This document shows, in pieces, positions 6,017 through 14,658 of a stretch of 38,102 nt of DNA. The stretch comes from Spirochaetota bacterium (lineage in GTDB: Bacteria > Spirochaetota > Spirochaetia > B11-G9). The notes under the pieces were generated by a model. It made no database searches, was not told the origin of the DNA, and was given only the letters and a program-made list of their open reading frames with translations. The stretch covers positions 1-38,102 of the forward strand of contig JAJRQE010000295.1 of the NCBI GenBank assembly GCA_024280415.1. Direction: 5' to 3'. Made by a program: the position numbers and the translations under genes. Position 1 is the first letter of the stretch; each line of letters opens with the position of its first letter.

Positions 6017-7288
6017 TTGGACAGGTCTATATATGATTATCAGTACTGGAAATTTTCTGCCTATGGTTTTCTCAAGAATTTAAGATTTTTTGATCCCTTC
6101 ATAGTTCTCTTCTTCCTTGAAACAGGGTTAAGCTATCTGGAGATTGGTCTGCTTATCTCTTTTCGGGAGATAATTATAAATATTTTTGAAATTCCTTCTG
6201 GTGTCGCAGCGGATTCTTTGGGCCGGAGAAAGAGTATGATTCTCTCTTTTTCTGCCTATATATTTTCCTTTATTATATTTTTCTACTCTAAAAATTTCTA
6301 TACACACCTTATTGCTATGTTTTTTTATGCTATTGGAGAAGCTTTTAGAAGCGGAACCCACAAGGCGATGATTCTCGAATATATACGTTCGAGAGGACTT
6401 CTCCATCTTAAAATTCTATACTATGGGCACACAAGGAGCTGGTCCCAGATAGGCTCTGCATTCTCGGCGGTAATAGCCGGGATAATTGTTTTTTTCAGTC
6501 CCGATTACAGTTATATTTTCCTTTTTTCAATTATTCCATACCTTCTGGGATTGTTACTCCTTTGGAGTTATCCCAGGGAGCTTGATTATTCTAAAGAGAA
6601 GAGTAAGTCTGAGAATTTAGGTGATATTTCTTATCTTAAACAGATAAAAGATACCCTGATTGATCTTTTGGGTATGATAAAGCAAAAAGAATCCCGGAGA
6701 GTAATTATAAATACAAGTATTTTTGATGCAGTTTTTAAGTCAATTAAGGACTATCTGCAGCCTGTTCTCCTTGCACTTGTAACCGGACTTCCGATTCTTT
6801 TAAATTTAAAGGAGGGTGAAAAGATATCTGTTTTATCTGCAGGTGTATATTTCATACTCTATCTTATTACCTCTTACGCCGCCAGGTCTGCAGGTAGTTT
6901 CTCAGATATATTCAGGAGCAGGGAGAAGGGGCTCAATATTACGTTCATTTCGGGAATCAGTTTTATTTTAGTCCTTGGAATTGTTCTTTACCTGGATCTT
7001 AATATTCTTCCTGTTATTATTTTTATAGTCTTCTATCTGCTTCAGAATCTAAGAAAACCTATAGTTATCGGTCTCCTGAGCAGCAGAATCCCTGCTGCTG
7101 CAATGGCCTCGGGTCTCTCTGTTGAATCCCAGTCTAAAACCCTTATTGTTGCTGTTCTGGCTCCTCTCCTTGGGTATCTGGTGGACACATTCGGGCTGGG
7201 GGTCTCTTTTATTATTCTTGCAGTTTCTCTGGGAGTAATTTATCCTTTTATTAAGTTGAAAGAATTTTCAGATACGGAGGGAACATGA
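6017..7288 (+). CDS. MFS transporter
   Basis: 423 residues with about twelve hydrophobic segments. The MFS motif-A-like loop between helices 2 and 3 reads GVAADSLGRRKSM (about residues 62-74), marking a major facilitator, probably an efflux or solute:proton transporter in the inner membrane. The substrate cannot be deduced. The start is a TTG at 6017 with GGAG upstream; the nearby ATG is out of frame, and the reading frame from the TTG gives the N-terminus expected for this subgroup (YDYQYWKFSAYGFLKNLRFF). The stop overlaps the next start as ATGA, so the two are co-translated. Confidence 0.8.
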   Translation: MDRSIYDYQYWKFSAYGFLKNLRFFDPFIVLFFLETGLSYLEIGLLISFREIIINIFEIPSGVAADSLGRRKSMILSFSAYIFSFIIFFYSKNFYTHLIAMFFYAIGEAFRSGTHKAMILEYIRSRGLLHLKILYYGHTRSWSQIGSAFSAVIAGIIVFFSPDYSYIFLFSIIPYLLGLLLLWSYPRELDYSKEKSKSENLGDISYLKQIKDTLIDLLGMIKQKESRRVIINTSIFDAVFKSIKDYLQPVLLALVTGLPILLNLKEGEKISVLSAGVYFILYLITSYAARSAGSFSDIFRSREKGLNITFISGISFILVLGIVLYLDLNILPVIIFIVFYLLQNLRKPIVIGLLSSRIPAAAMASGLSVESQSKTLIVAVLAPLLGYLVDTFGLGVSFIILAVSLGVIYPFIKLKEFSDTEGT

Positions 7289-8058
7289 TCTTTTTTTTTA
7301 TAAAAAAGGTATTTTTTGATACCTGGGATAATCTTATTACTATTGTTCTTTTTAACCTTGGGTTTGCTGTTATTCTTGGAGGGTTCTCCTATATAGCTTA
7401 TCTTTTTGAGCCTGCAGGAGTGGGATATTTTTTAACTGTAACAGCAGGAGTATTTGTTTTTAATATTTATGCCGGGGGAGTCTCAGGTTATACCAGAGAT
7501 CTTATTAGCTATAACTCTGTAGAACTTAGATCTTTTCCCGGGTATATAAAAAAAATATTTAAATCTGCAGTTATAATTTCTGTTATAAGTATTATTCAGA
7601 TCTCAGTTCTTTTTGTGGGGTTTCCCTTCTATTTTTCTGTTGGAGGTATTCCTGGACTCATCGGGCTTGTTACAATTTTCTGGATCTCTGTATTCTGGTG
7701 GGTTTCGGTACAGTATTTTTTTCCTGTCAGCTTTCAGTTGGAAAAGGATATAAAAAAACAATTCAAAAAAACATTTTTACTGTTTCTCGATAATACTTTT
7801 TTTTCGGTCTTCCTTGGAATCTACTCCCTTATAGTACTGAGTCTTTCTGTTTTTACAGCATTCCTTATACCTGGAGTTACTGTTATTCTTCTTGCCCATC
7901 AGACTGCAGTAAAACTTAGACTCTACAAGTATGATTATCTGGAGGAGAATAAAGACACCGGAAGAAAGAATATTCCCTGGAATACATTATTGTTCGATGA
8001 AAGAGAAAAAGTTGGTAAAAGAACCCTAAAGGGGATGATTTTTCCCTGGAAGGAATAG
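7285..8058 (+). CDS. Hydrophobic membrane protein of unknown function
   Basis: 257 residues with about six hydrophobic segments, loosely reminiscent of the DUF624/YesL-like layout. The soluble C-terminal tail ends NTLLFDEREKVGKRTLKGMI followed by FPWKE. ATG at 7285 overlaps the MFS stop (ATGA), so the two genes form a coupled pair and may work together at the membrane. I cannot assign a function. Transcription ends at the hairpin at 8065-8108. Confidence 0.6.
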   Translation: MIFFFIKKVFFDTWDNLITIVLFNLGFAVILGGFSYIAYLFEPAGVGYFLTVTAGVFVFNIYAGGVSGYTRDLISYNSVELRSFPGYIKKIFKSAVIISVISIIQISVLFVGFPFYFSVGGIPGLIGLVTIFWISVFWWVSVQYFFPVSFQLEKDIKKQFKKTFLLFLDNTFFSVFLGIYSLIVLSLSVFTAFLIPGVTVILLAHQTAVKLRLYKYDYLEENKDTGRKNIPWNTLLFDEREKVGKRTLKGMIFPWKE

Positions 8059-8064
8059 AAACGT

Positions 8065-8108
8065 GAAATAGACTAGAGACGCAAAATCCTGCGTCTCTAG
8101 TCTATTTC
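8065..8108. terminator. Bidirectional hairpin terminator between convergent genes
   Basis: Perfect 19-bp inverted repeat (8065-8083 with 8090-8108) around a 6-base loop, lying between the stop of the membrane protein (8058) and the convergent AAA ATPase. The right arm contains that gene's stop codon (8097-8099) and last codons. There is no long U-tract on either side, so efficiency is uncertain. Confidence 0.75.
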
Positions 8109-9848
8109 TCCTAGCAGCATCTTGAGATCCCTTATCTGAGAAACAAGTTTTTTCCTGTCAAGGTTCTGGAATTTTCTGGGAATCATTTCCCTGCTGGTGC
8201 ACTCAAGAACAGCAACCAGGTTCTGCAGTTCAATTTCGTGAGGATAGGATGGAGGGATAAAGTCTCTCATTGTATCTTCCAGATCCTGTTTTGTTACAAT
8301 TATATGGTTGTTCATTGTTGCATTAAATTTTGCTCTGATCAAAATTGCTTCCAGATCTGCCCCGGAAGAGTTGAAATGATATTTTTTAAGAAGATCACTA
8401 ATAGAAAAATTCTGAATTTTAAGTTTTAGTTTTTTTACAAGGGTCTGAAAAAGATCTTCCTTCTGTTCTGCCGTTTCAGGATAGAAAAGTGCAAGATGTT
8501 CCTCTGCCCTTCCCTGTCTTTTAAGGTCAATGGGAATAAGATCCGGTCTGCTGGAGAGGAGGAACCATATTATTTTTCCCCTGTATTCGGTATTTCCCAT
8601 AAAAGCGGCAATCTGTGCAAAAATTCTGTTACTGGTTCCTGCATCTCCTTCCTGATTTCTATCCCCTAAAAAAGCATCTGCTTCATCGATCATAACTCCT
8701 ACAGGAGCCATTGCCTTAAGGATATTCAGAGATTTTTCAAGATTGGATTCTGAGACGCCATTCCATCTGGATCGCAGATTTAGAAAGCGTACCATAGGGA
8801 TGCCTATGTCTGCAGCAAAGGCAGTTACCATAAAAGATTTACCCGTACCAATAGGGCCTGACACCAGATACCCCATAGGGAGTACATCCAGACGACCCTG
8901 TTTTATAGCTTTTACGGCACTGTGGAATCTGGATTTTACAAAGTTGTGTCCCGAAACATAGGATAAATTATGATTTGTTTCTACAAACTCAAGTAGACCT
9001 GCTGCTTCATTTTCTATAATCTCCTTCTTTTTCTTTTTAAGATACTCCAGGGTTACCGGTTTATCTTCCTGGAAGGATTCTGCAGCTATCTGATTAAGGT
9101 TCAAAAGATTAAGTCCGCTTGTAAGCTTTGCCATTTTTTCCGGAGTTAAGCGGTATTCCAGGATAAGTTCATCTTTTCTCTCCAGAAATTCCAGAAAACT
9201 TTTCCTTATACTTACATCTGGAATGGGTATTCCAACTTTTACTGTACTTGGTGACCGTACAAGAGAGACATTAAGATCAGAAAGATTTTCTGTTAAGAGT
9301 ATAACAGAAACATCCCCCTGGGTAAAAATAGGATCATGGGACCATCTGTTAAGGGTTACAAGGCAGTAGCGATCCTCTTCGGTCATATTTGTCAGATCTG
9401 TATTTGGAATGAGTGTTTCCACATAGTCAACAAGAAGGACAATTCGCAGATTATTTGGAATATTCATTAGAAAATACTTTTCCATGAGGTCAAAAGCCTT
9501 ATAGGGATCTTTTGGGAGGAACTCTTCCAGTTTCATATTGGGAAAGGTTTTCTTCATCTCCTCCAGATACTTTTTCTGCATCTCCATAGTGCAGAAGTTT
9601 ATTCCCGAGGATCTGTCGTAGTAGGCAATTATATCCTGATTCCCGAAGAGTACTTCCGATATAAACTCCTGTATCCTGACGAAGATAAATTCTCCTTCAT
9701 ACATCTTATTGGGGAGGAAATCCCGGATATTACCGTGAACAAGGTAGAGATTAGTGGTTTTAGAGCAGTATTTATATGAAAGATCCTGAGCCCATGCAGG
9801 AAGAACCTTTATAAAATCGAGATTTTTTAGAATTAGCTGTTCAGACAT
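8097..9848 (-). CDS. AAA-family ATPase with degenerate N-terminal ATPase-like region (Ycf46-like layout)
   Basis: 583 residues from ATG at 9848, directly behind GGGAGGGG; a TTG at 9860 is in frame but sits in that ribosome site. The C-terminal half is a full AAA module: Walker A GPIGTGKS (331-338), Walker B VGVMIDEAD (383-391), then sensor/arginine-rich segments (LLSSRPD, KRQGRAEEHL). The N-terminal half has an ATPase-like strand pattern (LYLVHGN, then LLVDYVETL near 140) without a Walker A, suggesting an inactive ATPase domain as in Ycf46-like proteins. A lysine-rich linker (KKKKKEIIE, about 271-279) joins them. No membrane segment or protease domain. Substrate unknown. It is a single gene, convergent with the MFS pair. 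Confidence 0.75.
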   Translation of the reverse strand: MSEQLILKNLDFIKVLPAWAQDLSYKYCSKTTNLYLVHGNIRDFLPNKMYEGEFIFVRIQEFISEVLFGNQDIIAYYDRSSGINFCTMEMQKKYLEEMKKTFPNMKLEEFLPKDPYKAFDLMEKYFLMNIPNNLRIVLLVDYVETLIPNTDLTNMTEEDRYCLVTLNRWSHDPIFTQGDVSVILLTENLSDLNVSLVRSPSTVKVGIPIPDVSIRKSFLEFLERKDELILEYRLTPEKMAKLTSGLNLLNLNQIAAESFQEDKPVTLEYLKKKKKEIIENEAAGLLEFVETNHNLSYVSGHNFVKSRFHSAVKAIKQGRLDVLPMGYLVSGPIGTGKSFMVTAFAADIGIPMVRFLNLRSRWNGVSESNLEKSLNILKAMAPVGVMIDEADAFLGDRNQEGDAGTSNRIFAQIAAFMGNTEYRGKIIWFLLSSRPDLIPIDLKRQGRAEEHLALFYPETAEQKEDLFQTLVKKLKLKIQNFSISDLLKKYHFNSSGADLEAILIRAKFNATMNNHIIVTKQDLEDTMRDFIPPSYPHEIELQNLVAVLECTSREMIPRKFQNLDRKKLVSQIRDLKMLLGEID

Positions 9849-9910
9849 TGCCCCTCCCAAAAGGCTTGGTACCTGTAATTATACGGGCAATGGGAGGGGA
9901 GGTCAATTGA

Positions 9911-9940
9911 GGGTTCCGTAAATACCAGGTAACAGAACCC
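9911..9940 (-). terminator. Hairpin downstream of the short lipoprotein gene
   Basis: Nine-bp stem (9911-9919 with 9932-9940, one G-T pair) with a 12-base loop, downstream of the gene ending at 10019 and upstream of the ATPase gene. It lacks a run of T, so it could be a terminator or a processing hairpin. Confidence 0.35.
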
Positions 9941-10018
9941 TGCAAAATTCAGTATTCAAACTCTCCTGTTTTATTATCCTTTGAATCGTAGCTGTACTCA
10001 ATTGTTTTATTACCCTTT

Positions 10019-10360
10019 TTAAAGGTATGGCTTTCCCTCCTGGAAATGTGCCTGGTCAGGTATTAAATTCCCTGTTTTTTCCTCTATTACCGTCCAGAAA
10101 CCGGGATCAAAGCTGTCAAAGTCATCCCGGTAAAAATCTATAATATTTTCTTCTGCAGAGGATGCTTCTTCCTCTCCGGCAGGCTGATCTGTATCTATTA
10201 TTTCCGGTGTATTCCCCTCTTCCCTCGCCGCAGAGACGGAACCAAGATCCACAAGAATGGTTTTCTTATCCGGATTAGCAGTTTGTGTTCCATTTTTATC
10301 CCCGCATGCAACGAGGAGAAGTGTAAAAGTTAGTGTTAAAATAAGTAATAAATTTTTCAT
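10019..10360 (-). CDS. Short putative lipoprotein, possibly truncated by a frameshift
   Basis: 113 residues with a signal peptide and lipobox (LLLVAC, Cys at residue 19), then an acidic low-complexity linker and a segment DDFDSFDPGFWTVIEEKTG that resembles the opening strands of concanavalin-like/GH16 domains. The protein stops soon after. Just beyond, another minus-strand frame stays open to 9949 and reads plausible sequence (SHTFKKGNKTIEYSYDSKDN), so a frameshift or deletion near 10020-10040 may have removed a larger domain. It is divergent from rnhA. Exported and membrane-anchored if expressed; function unknown. Confidence 0.5.
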   Translation of the reverse strand: MKNLLLILTLTFTLLLVACGDKNGTQTANPDKKTILVDLGSVSAAREEGNTPEIIDTDQPAGEEEASSAEENIIDFYRDDFDSFDPGFWTVIEEKTGNLIPDQAHFQEGKPYL

Positions 10361-10490
10361 AACCAGAAATATATCAGCTTGTCAGATTCTTGCAAGGGTT
10401 ATATATAAAAGCTTAAATGGTCTGTTATTGAAAATTTTAGTATAATAGGTTAAACAGGAATATAAATATCTTTATTCTGAGGAGCTTTTT

Positions 10491-10937
10491 TTGAATTCTT
10501 TAATTATCTATACTGACGGCGGCTGCAGAGGTAATCCCGGCCCCGGAGGATGGGCTTATATAATAAAATCAGAGAAGGGTAAGATATCAGGATCCGGAGG
10601 TGCTGTGAACACCACAAACAATAAGATGGAGCTGACTGCTGTTATAAGATCTCTTGAAATGGTAATTGGGGATCCGGGTCTGGCAGGAAAGCCTATTGAA
10701 CTCCATACCGACTCCCAGTATGTAAAAAACGGTATTACAAGCTGGATAAACAACTGGATAAAGAATGGATGGAAGACTGCTGCAAAAAAACCTGTAAAGA
10801 ACAGGGAATTATGGATAGAATTAAAAGATGTTTCGGATAAACTGAATGTAAACTGGAAATGGGTTAAGGGACATGCGGGTGATCCCCTGAATGAAGCCTG
10901 TGATACCATGGTCAACCAGGAGATGGATAGATTATAA
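10491..10937 (+). CDS. rnhA: Ribonuclease HI
   Basis: 148 residues, the usual length. It cleaves RNA in RNA-DNA hybrids. All catalytic residues are visible: D9 in IYTDGGCRGNPGPGG, E47 in KMELTA, D74 in HTDSQYV, H128 and D138 in VKGHAGDPLNEACD. The basic handle region (NNWIKNGWKTAAKKPVKN) is present. The start is TTG at 10491, seven bases after GGAG; it gives exactly the expected N-terminus. A TATAAT at 10441-10446 may be its -10 box. The htrA-like gene follows after 48 bases. Confidence 0.95.
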   Translation: MNSLIIYTDGGCRGNPGPGGWAYIIKSEKGKISGSGGAVNTTNNKMELTAVIRSLEMVIGDPGLAGKPIELHTDSQYVKNGITSWINNWIKNGWKTAAKKPVKNRELWIELKDVSDKLNVNWKWVKGHAGDPLNEACDTMVNQEMDRL

Positions 10938-10985
10938 ACAGTAAATTCTGATATTATTGCAGTTACATTAAACAGGAGGGAGTAA

Positions 10986-12206
10986 ATGAAACGTAATTTT
11001 AGTGGTCAGATATTTTTTTTAACGATTAGTTCCATGCTTCTTGTTTTTTTCCTGTTAATAGGGTTTGGAATAATTGAGATTAGTTTTGCAGGAAAGGAAA
11101 AAGAGATAAGTGTTATAGAGGAGCCTGTTTTTACACTTGAAACGAGTGTAGGAGATCAGATTTATCAGGTTGGCCTGTCGGATAACGAATTTACTGAATC
11201 TGAACGTGAAAATATTAGTATTTATGAAGCTCTTAACAAGGCTGTTGTAAATATCACAACAGAAAAACTGAGTCTAAACTGGTTTCTGGAACCTGTTCCT
11301 ACAGACGGGGGTACTGGGTCTGGATCTATTATAGATAAGCGGGGATATGTTCTTACCAACTATCATGTAGTAAAAAATACCTACAAGCTCTATATAAATT
11401 TATCTGATGGAAGTCAGTTTGAGGGAGAGGTTGTTGGGCACGATGCTGAAAATGATCTTGCAGTAGTAAAGTTTGATCCCGGCGATCTGGAACTTACAAC
11501 AATCTCTTTCGGAACATCTTCTTCTTTGAAAGTAGGGCAGAAAGTTCTTGCCATTGGCAATCCCTTCGGATACGACCGGACTCTGACTACCGGTATTGTT
11601 TCCGGTCTAAGCCGGCCTGTCAGAACGTCCAGGAATCTTGTAATTCAGGGAATGATCCAGACCGATGCCTCTATCAACCCCGGGAATTCAGGAGGTCCTC
11701 TTATTGATTCAAAGGGAAGGATGATTGGAATAAACACTATGATATACACCCCCTCAGGAGGCTCTGTCGGTATAGGGTTTGCAGTTCCTGTAGATACTGC
11801 AAGAAGAGTAGTTCCTGATCTTATCAGTTATGGTCATGTCAATCGTGGTTGGATTGATATTTTCCCTGTTCAGCTTGAACCGAATATAGTGAGGTATGCG
11901 AATCTTTCTGTTTCCAGCGGAATCCTTGTATCTAAACTTAAGACCGGAGGGAATGCCCAGGACGCAGGTATTCGAAGCGGTGATCCGGACAGACCCGTTC
12001 AGTACGGTAGATCGGTAATCTATCTTGGGGGAGATATTATTGTGGGAGTTGACGGCCTGAAGGTTGAAACTCTGGAGGATCTTTTTACCGCACTGGAGGA
12101 TAATAAACCGGGAGAGACTGTGGAAGTTAAACTGATCCGGGGAAAGAAAAATATTACAACATCAGTAATACTTTCGGTAAGACCGGAAGAGCTCATTACA
12201 GATTAG
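10986..12206 (+). CDS. HtrA/DegP-type serine protease with one PDZ domain
   Basis: 406 residues, preceded by AGGAGGG. An N-terminal hydrophobic segment (about 9-30) serves as signal or anchor, placing the protease in the periplasm. The trypsin-like triad is H127 (TNYHVV), D157 (AENDLAVV) and S235 (NPGNSGGPL). A C-terminal PDZ domain (about 300-395) includes YLGGDIIVGVDG and KPGETVEVKLIRG. One PDZ only, like DegS/HhoA-type members, so regulated proteolysis or quality control of envelope proteins is likely. An unusual insert (IRSGDPDRPVQYGRSVIYLG) sits in the PDZ domain. uvrB starts 6 bases after its stop. Confidence 0.9.
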   Translation: MKRNFSGQIFFLTISSMLLVFFLLIGFGIIEISFAGKEKEISVIEEPVFTLETSVGDQIYQVGLSDNEFTESERENISIYEALNKAVVNITTEKLSLNWFLEPVPTDGGTGSGSIIDKRGYVLTNYHVVKNTYKLYINLSDGSQFEGEVVGHDAENDLAVVKFDPGDLELTTISFGTSSSLKVGQKVLAIGNPFGYDRTLTTGIVSGLSRPVRTSRNLVIQGMIQTDASINPGNSGGPLIDSKGRMIGINTMIYTPSGGSVGIGFAVPVDTARRVVPDLISYGHVNRGWIDIFPVQLEPNIVRYANLSVSSGILVSKLKTGGNAQDAGIRSGDPDRPVQYGRSVIYLGGDIIVGVDGLKVETLEDLFTALEDNKPGETVEVKLIRGKKNITTSVILSVRPEELITD

Positions 12207-12212
12207 TATTAT

Positions 12213-14204
12213 ATGAAAAAATTTAAGGTTGAATCGAGCTATAATCCTGCAGGAGATCAGGGGGCTGCAATAGATGGCCTTGTCAGGGGGTTCAGGTCAG
12301 GACTTAATCCTCAGACTCTAAAGGGAGTTACAGGTTCGGGAAAGACCTATACCATGGCAAAGATAATAGAGGAACTTCAGGTTCCTGCACTGGTAATTTC
12401 CCACAACAAGACTCTTGCGGCACAGCTTTATAGAGAGTTTCAGTCTTTTTTTCCAAATAACGCTGTTGAATATTTTGTTTCCTACTACGATTACTACCAG
12501 CCCGAAGCCTATGTTCCCTCCAGAGATCTCTATATTGAAAAGGATTCTTCTATTAATGAAGAGATAGACAGAATGCGCCTTTCCACAACTATGTCCCTTA
12601 TGGAGAGGAAGGATGTTATAGTAGTCTCTTCAGTTTCGTGTATATATGGTCTGGGGAATCCTAAGTCATTTAAAGAGATGAGTCTCCGTCTGGAACTTGG
12701 TGAGGTTCTTGATATTTCAAAATTATCACGATCTCTTATATCCCTCCAGTTTACCCGGAATGATGCAATTCTAAAAAGGGCTGGGTTCCGGGTCAAGGGA
12801 GATGTTGTGGAAATTTATCCTGCCTATTTAAAAGATGCATACCGTATCGAACTTGACTGGGATAATCTTGCCCGAATAAGAAAAATAGATCCTCTGACAG
12901 GAGAAACAGTTGCAGAGCTGGATACAATAGTAATCTATCCTTCAAAGCATTTTGTTATGCCCGAGGATCAGCTTAAAATGTCTATGGGGATAATAAAGGA
13001 AGAGCTGTCGAAGCGTTACAGTGAGCTTAATAAACTAGGTAGAATAGTTGAGGCCGAGAGGTTGAAGACAAGAACAGAGTATGATCTTGAGATGATGGAA
13101 GAGATCGGATACTGTTCGGGAATAGAAAATTATTCTGCACCCTTAAGCGGAAGATCTGCAGGTGAACGTCCATCAGTGCTGATTGACTACTTCCCTGATA
13201 ACTTTATTACTCTCATTGATGAATCTCATGTTACGCTTTCCCAGATTGGAGCCATGTACGAAGGGGATCGTTCCAGAAAACTTAATCTTGTAAACCATGG
13301 ATTCAGACTCCCTTCTGCACTGGATAACAGACCCTTAGTCTTTTCTGAGTTTGAAGATCTTACAGATAAACTACTCTATATTTCTGCAACTCCCCGGAAA
13401 CAGGAGATAGAGAAAAGTGAAAATGTGGTTGAACAGATAATACGACCCACAGGTCTTCTTGATCCGGAAATAGATGTCAGATCCACTACAGGACAAATTG
13501 AAGATCTTTACAGTGAGATACTTAAACGCACCAAAAGGAATGAACGGATTCTGATAACAACCCTCACGAAGAAGATGTCCGAAGACCTTACCGATTACTA
13601 CGCCGGCCTTGGTCTGAAGATCCGCTATCTCCATTCAGAGATTGAAACTATTGAAAGGGTGGAGATTTTAAGGGATCTTCGTCTCGGAGTATTTGATATC
13701 CTTGTAGGTATCAATCTCCTGAGAGAGGGGCTTGATCTGCCTGAGGTTTCCCTTGTTGCTATTTTGGATGCTGATAAAATTGGGTTTCTCAGGTCGGCTA
13801 CAAGCCTTATACAGACCATAGGCCGGGCAGCACGAAATGTAAGAGGGACTGTTATTATGTATGCGGATAAATATTCCTCTGCCATGGAAGAGGCAATTGA
13901 TGAAACTAATTTACGCCGTGAAAAACAGAAGGCCTATAATCAGAAAAATGGAATAACTCCTGCGACAATTTTGAAATCTGTTAATGATATGCTTGTAAGA
14001 AAGAAAGATGATAAAAAGGTTTCCGGGAAACTAAACATTGATATTATTAGAGAGGGATACAATATACTAGTTGAAAAGGAGAGGAAGAAGCTGATCAGAC
14101 ATCTGAACAGGGTAATGCTGGAACATGCGAAAGATATGGAATTTGAGGAAGCTGCCCTGGTCAGGGATGAAATAAAAAGTATTGAGGATCAGTTCGGACT
14201 TTAA
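12213..14204 (+). CDS. uvrB: Excinuclease ABC subunit B
   Basis: 663 residues, the normal length. It is the DNA helicase-like damage-verifying subunit of nucleotide excision repair. Walker A GVTGSGKT at 38-45; the beta-hairpin segment YYDYYQPEAYVP; the helicase motif Asp-Glu region TLIDESHVTL; motif VI QTIGRAARN; and the C-terminal UVR domain (DMEFEEAALVRDEIKSIE) that contacts UvrC. Only 6 bases separate it from the protease gene and the ribosome site is weak, so translation may depend on the upstream gene. No uvrA or uvrC in the window. Confidence 0.97.
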   Translation: MKKFKVESSYNPAGDQGAAIDGLVRGFRSGLNPQTLKGVTGSGKTYTMAKIIEELQVPALVISHNKTLAAQLYREFQSFFPNNAVEYFVSYYDYYQPEAYVPSRDLYIEKDSSINEEIDRMRLSTTMSLMERKDVIVVSSVSCIYGLGNPKSFKEMSLRLELGEVLDISKLSRSLISLQFTRNDAILKRAGFRVKGDVVEIYPAYLKDAYRIELDWDNLARIRKIDPLTGETVAELDTIVIYPSKHFVMPEDQLKMSMGIIKEELSKRYSELNKLGRIVEAERLKTRTEYDLEMMEEIGYCSGIENYSAPLSGRSAGERPSVLIDYFPDNFITLIDESHVTLSQIGAMYEGDRSRKLNLVNHGFRLPSALDNRPLVFSEFEDLTDKLLYISATPRKQEIEKSENVVEQIIRPTGLLDPEIDVRSTTGQIEDLYSEILKRTKRNERILITTLTKKMSEDLTDYYAGLGLKIRYLHSEIETIERVEILRDLRLGVFDILVGINLLREGLDLPEVSLVAILDADKIGFLRSATSLIQTIGRAARNVRGTVIMYADKYSSAMEEAIDETNLRREKQKAYNQKNGITPATILKSVNDMLVRKKDDKKVSGKLNIDIIREGYNILVEKERKKLIRHLNRVMLEHAKDMEFEEAALVRDEIKSIEDQFGL

Positions 14205-14280
14205 TATTTAACAGGAATATGATGTTCTGTTTTAAAGCTGTTATTGTGTGTCATTCTTGATTTATGGTATATTAATATAT

Positions 14281-14658
14281 ATGAAAAAAATTATTATTTT
14301 TACTATTGCAATTTTGAGCCTGTTCATCTCCTGTAAAGATGATAAAACTGTTTTTGATATTGAACTCCCTGCCACCTCAGTTTTGTCTGTTCAGTCCAGA
14401 TGGAGTGTCATAAATTCAACCCACCTTCGGCTTCGGGAGAGACCCGATATAAACAGTAAGGCAATTACTACACTATGGAAAGGGTATATCCTTGAAGTAG
14501 TTTCCCAGGGTTCGAAAAAAGAAATTCTGGAAGATGAAGAGGGCTATTGGTATCAGGTGAAATATGGAGGGCTCCAGGGCTGGGTTTTTGGTGCATATCT
14601 TAAATTTTTTGAAACCAGAGATGCTGCTGAAAGAAGTTCAAGGGAGATAAAGGGATAA
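14281..14658 (+). CDS. SH3-domain lipoprotein
   Basis: 125 residues from ATG at 14281 (MKKIIIFTIAILSLFISC); a start at 14248 would add a less signal-like leader. Signal peptide with lipobox LFISC, Cys at residue 18. A bacterial SH3 domain follows: STHLRLRERPDINSKAITTL, then GYWYQVKYGGLQGWVFGAYL. Such domains bind peptides or cell-wall material, so a surface or periplasmic peptidoglycan-linked role is likely. The stop overlaps the next start (TAATG), making it co-translated with the DUF445 membrane protein. Confidence 0.75.
   Translation: MKKIIIFTIAILSLFISCKDDKTVFDIELPATSVLSVQSRWSVINSTHLRLRERPDINSKAITTLWKGYILEVVSQGSKKEILEDEEGYWYQVKYGGLQGWVFGAYLKFFETRDAAERSSREIKG

Noticed and set aside
12530-12796. 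Antisense reading frames within uvrB and other long genes
   Set aside because: They are frame shadows of strongly conserved genes, with no ribosome site or family resemblance.
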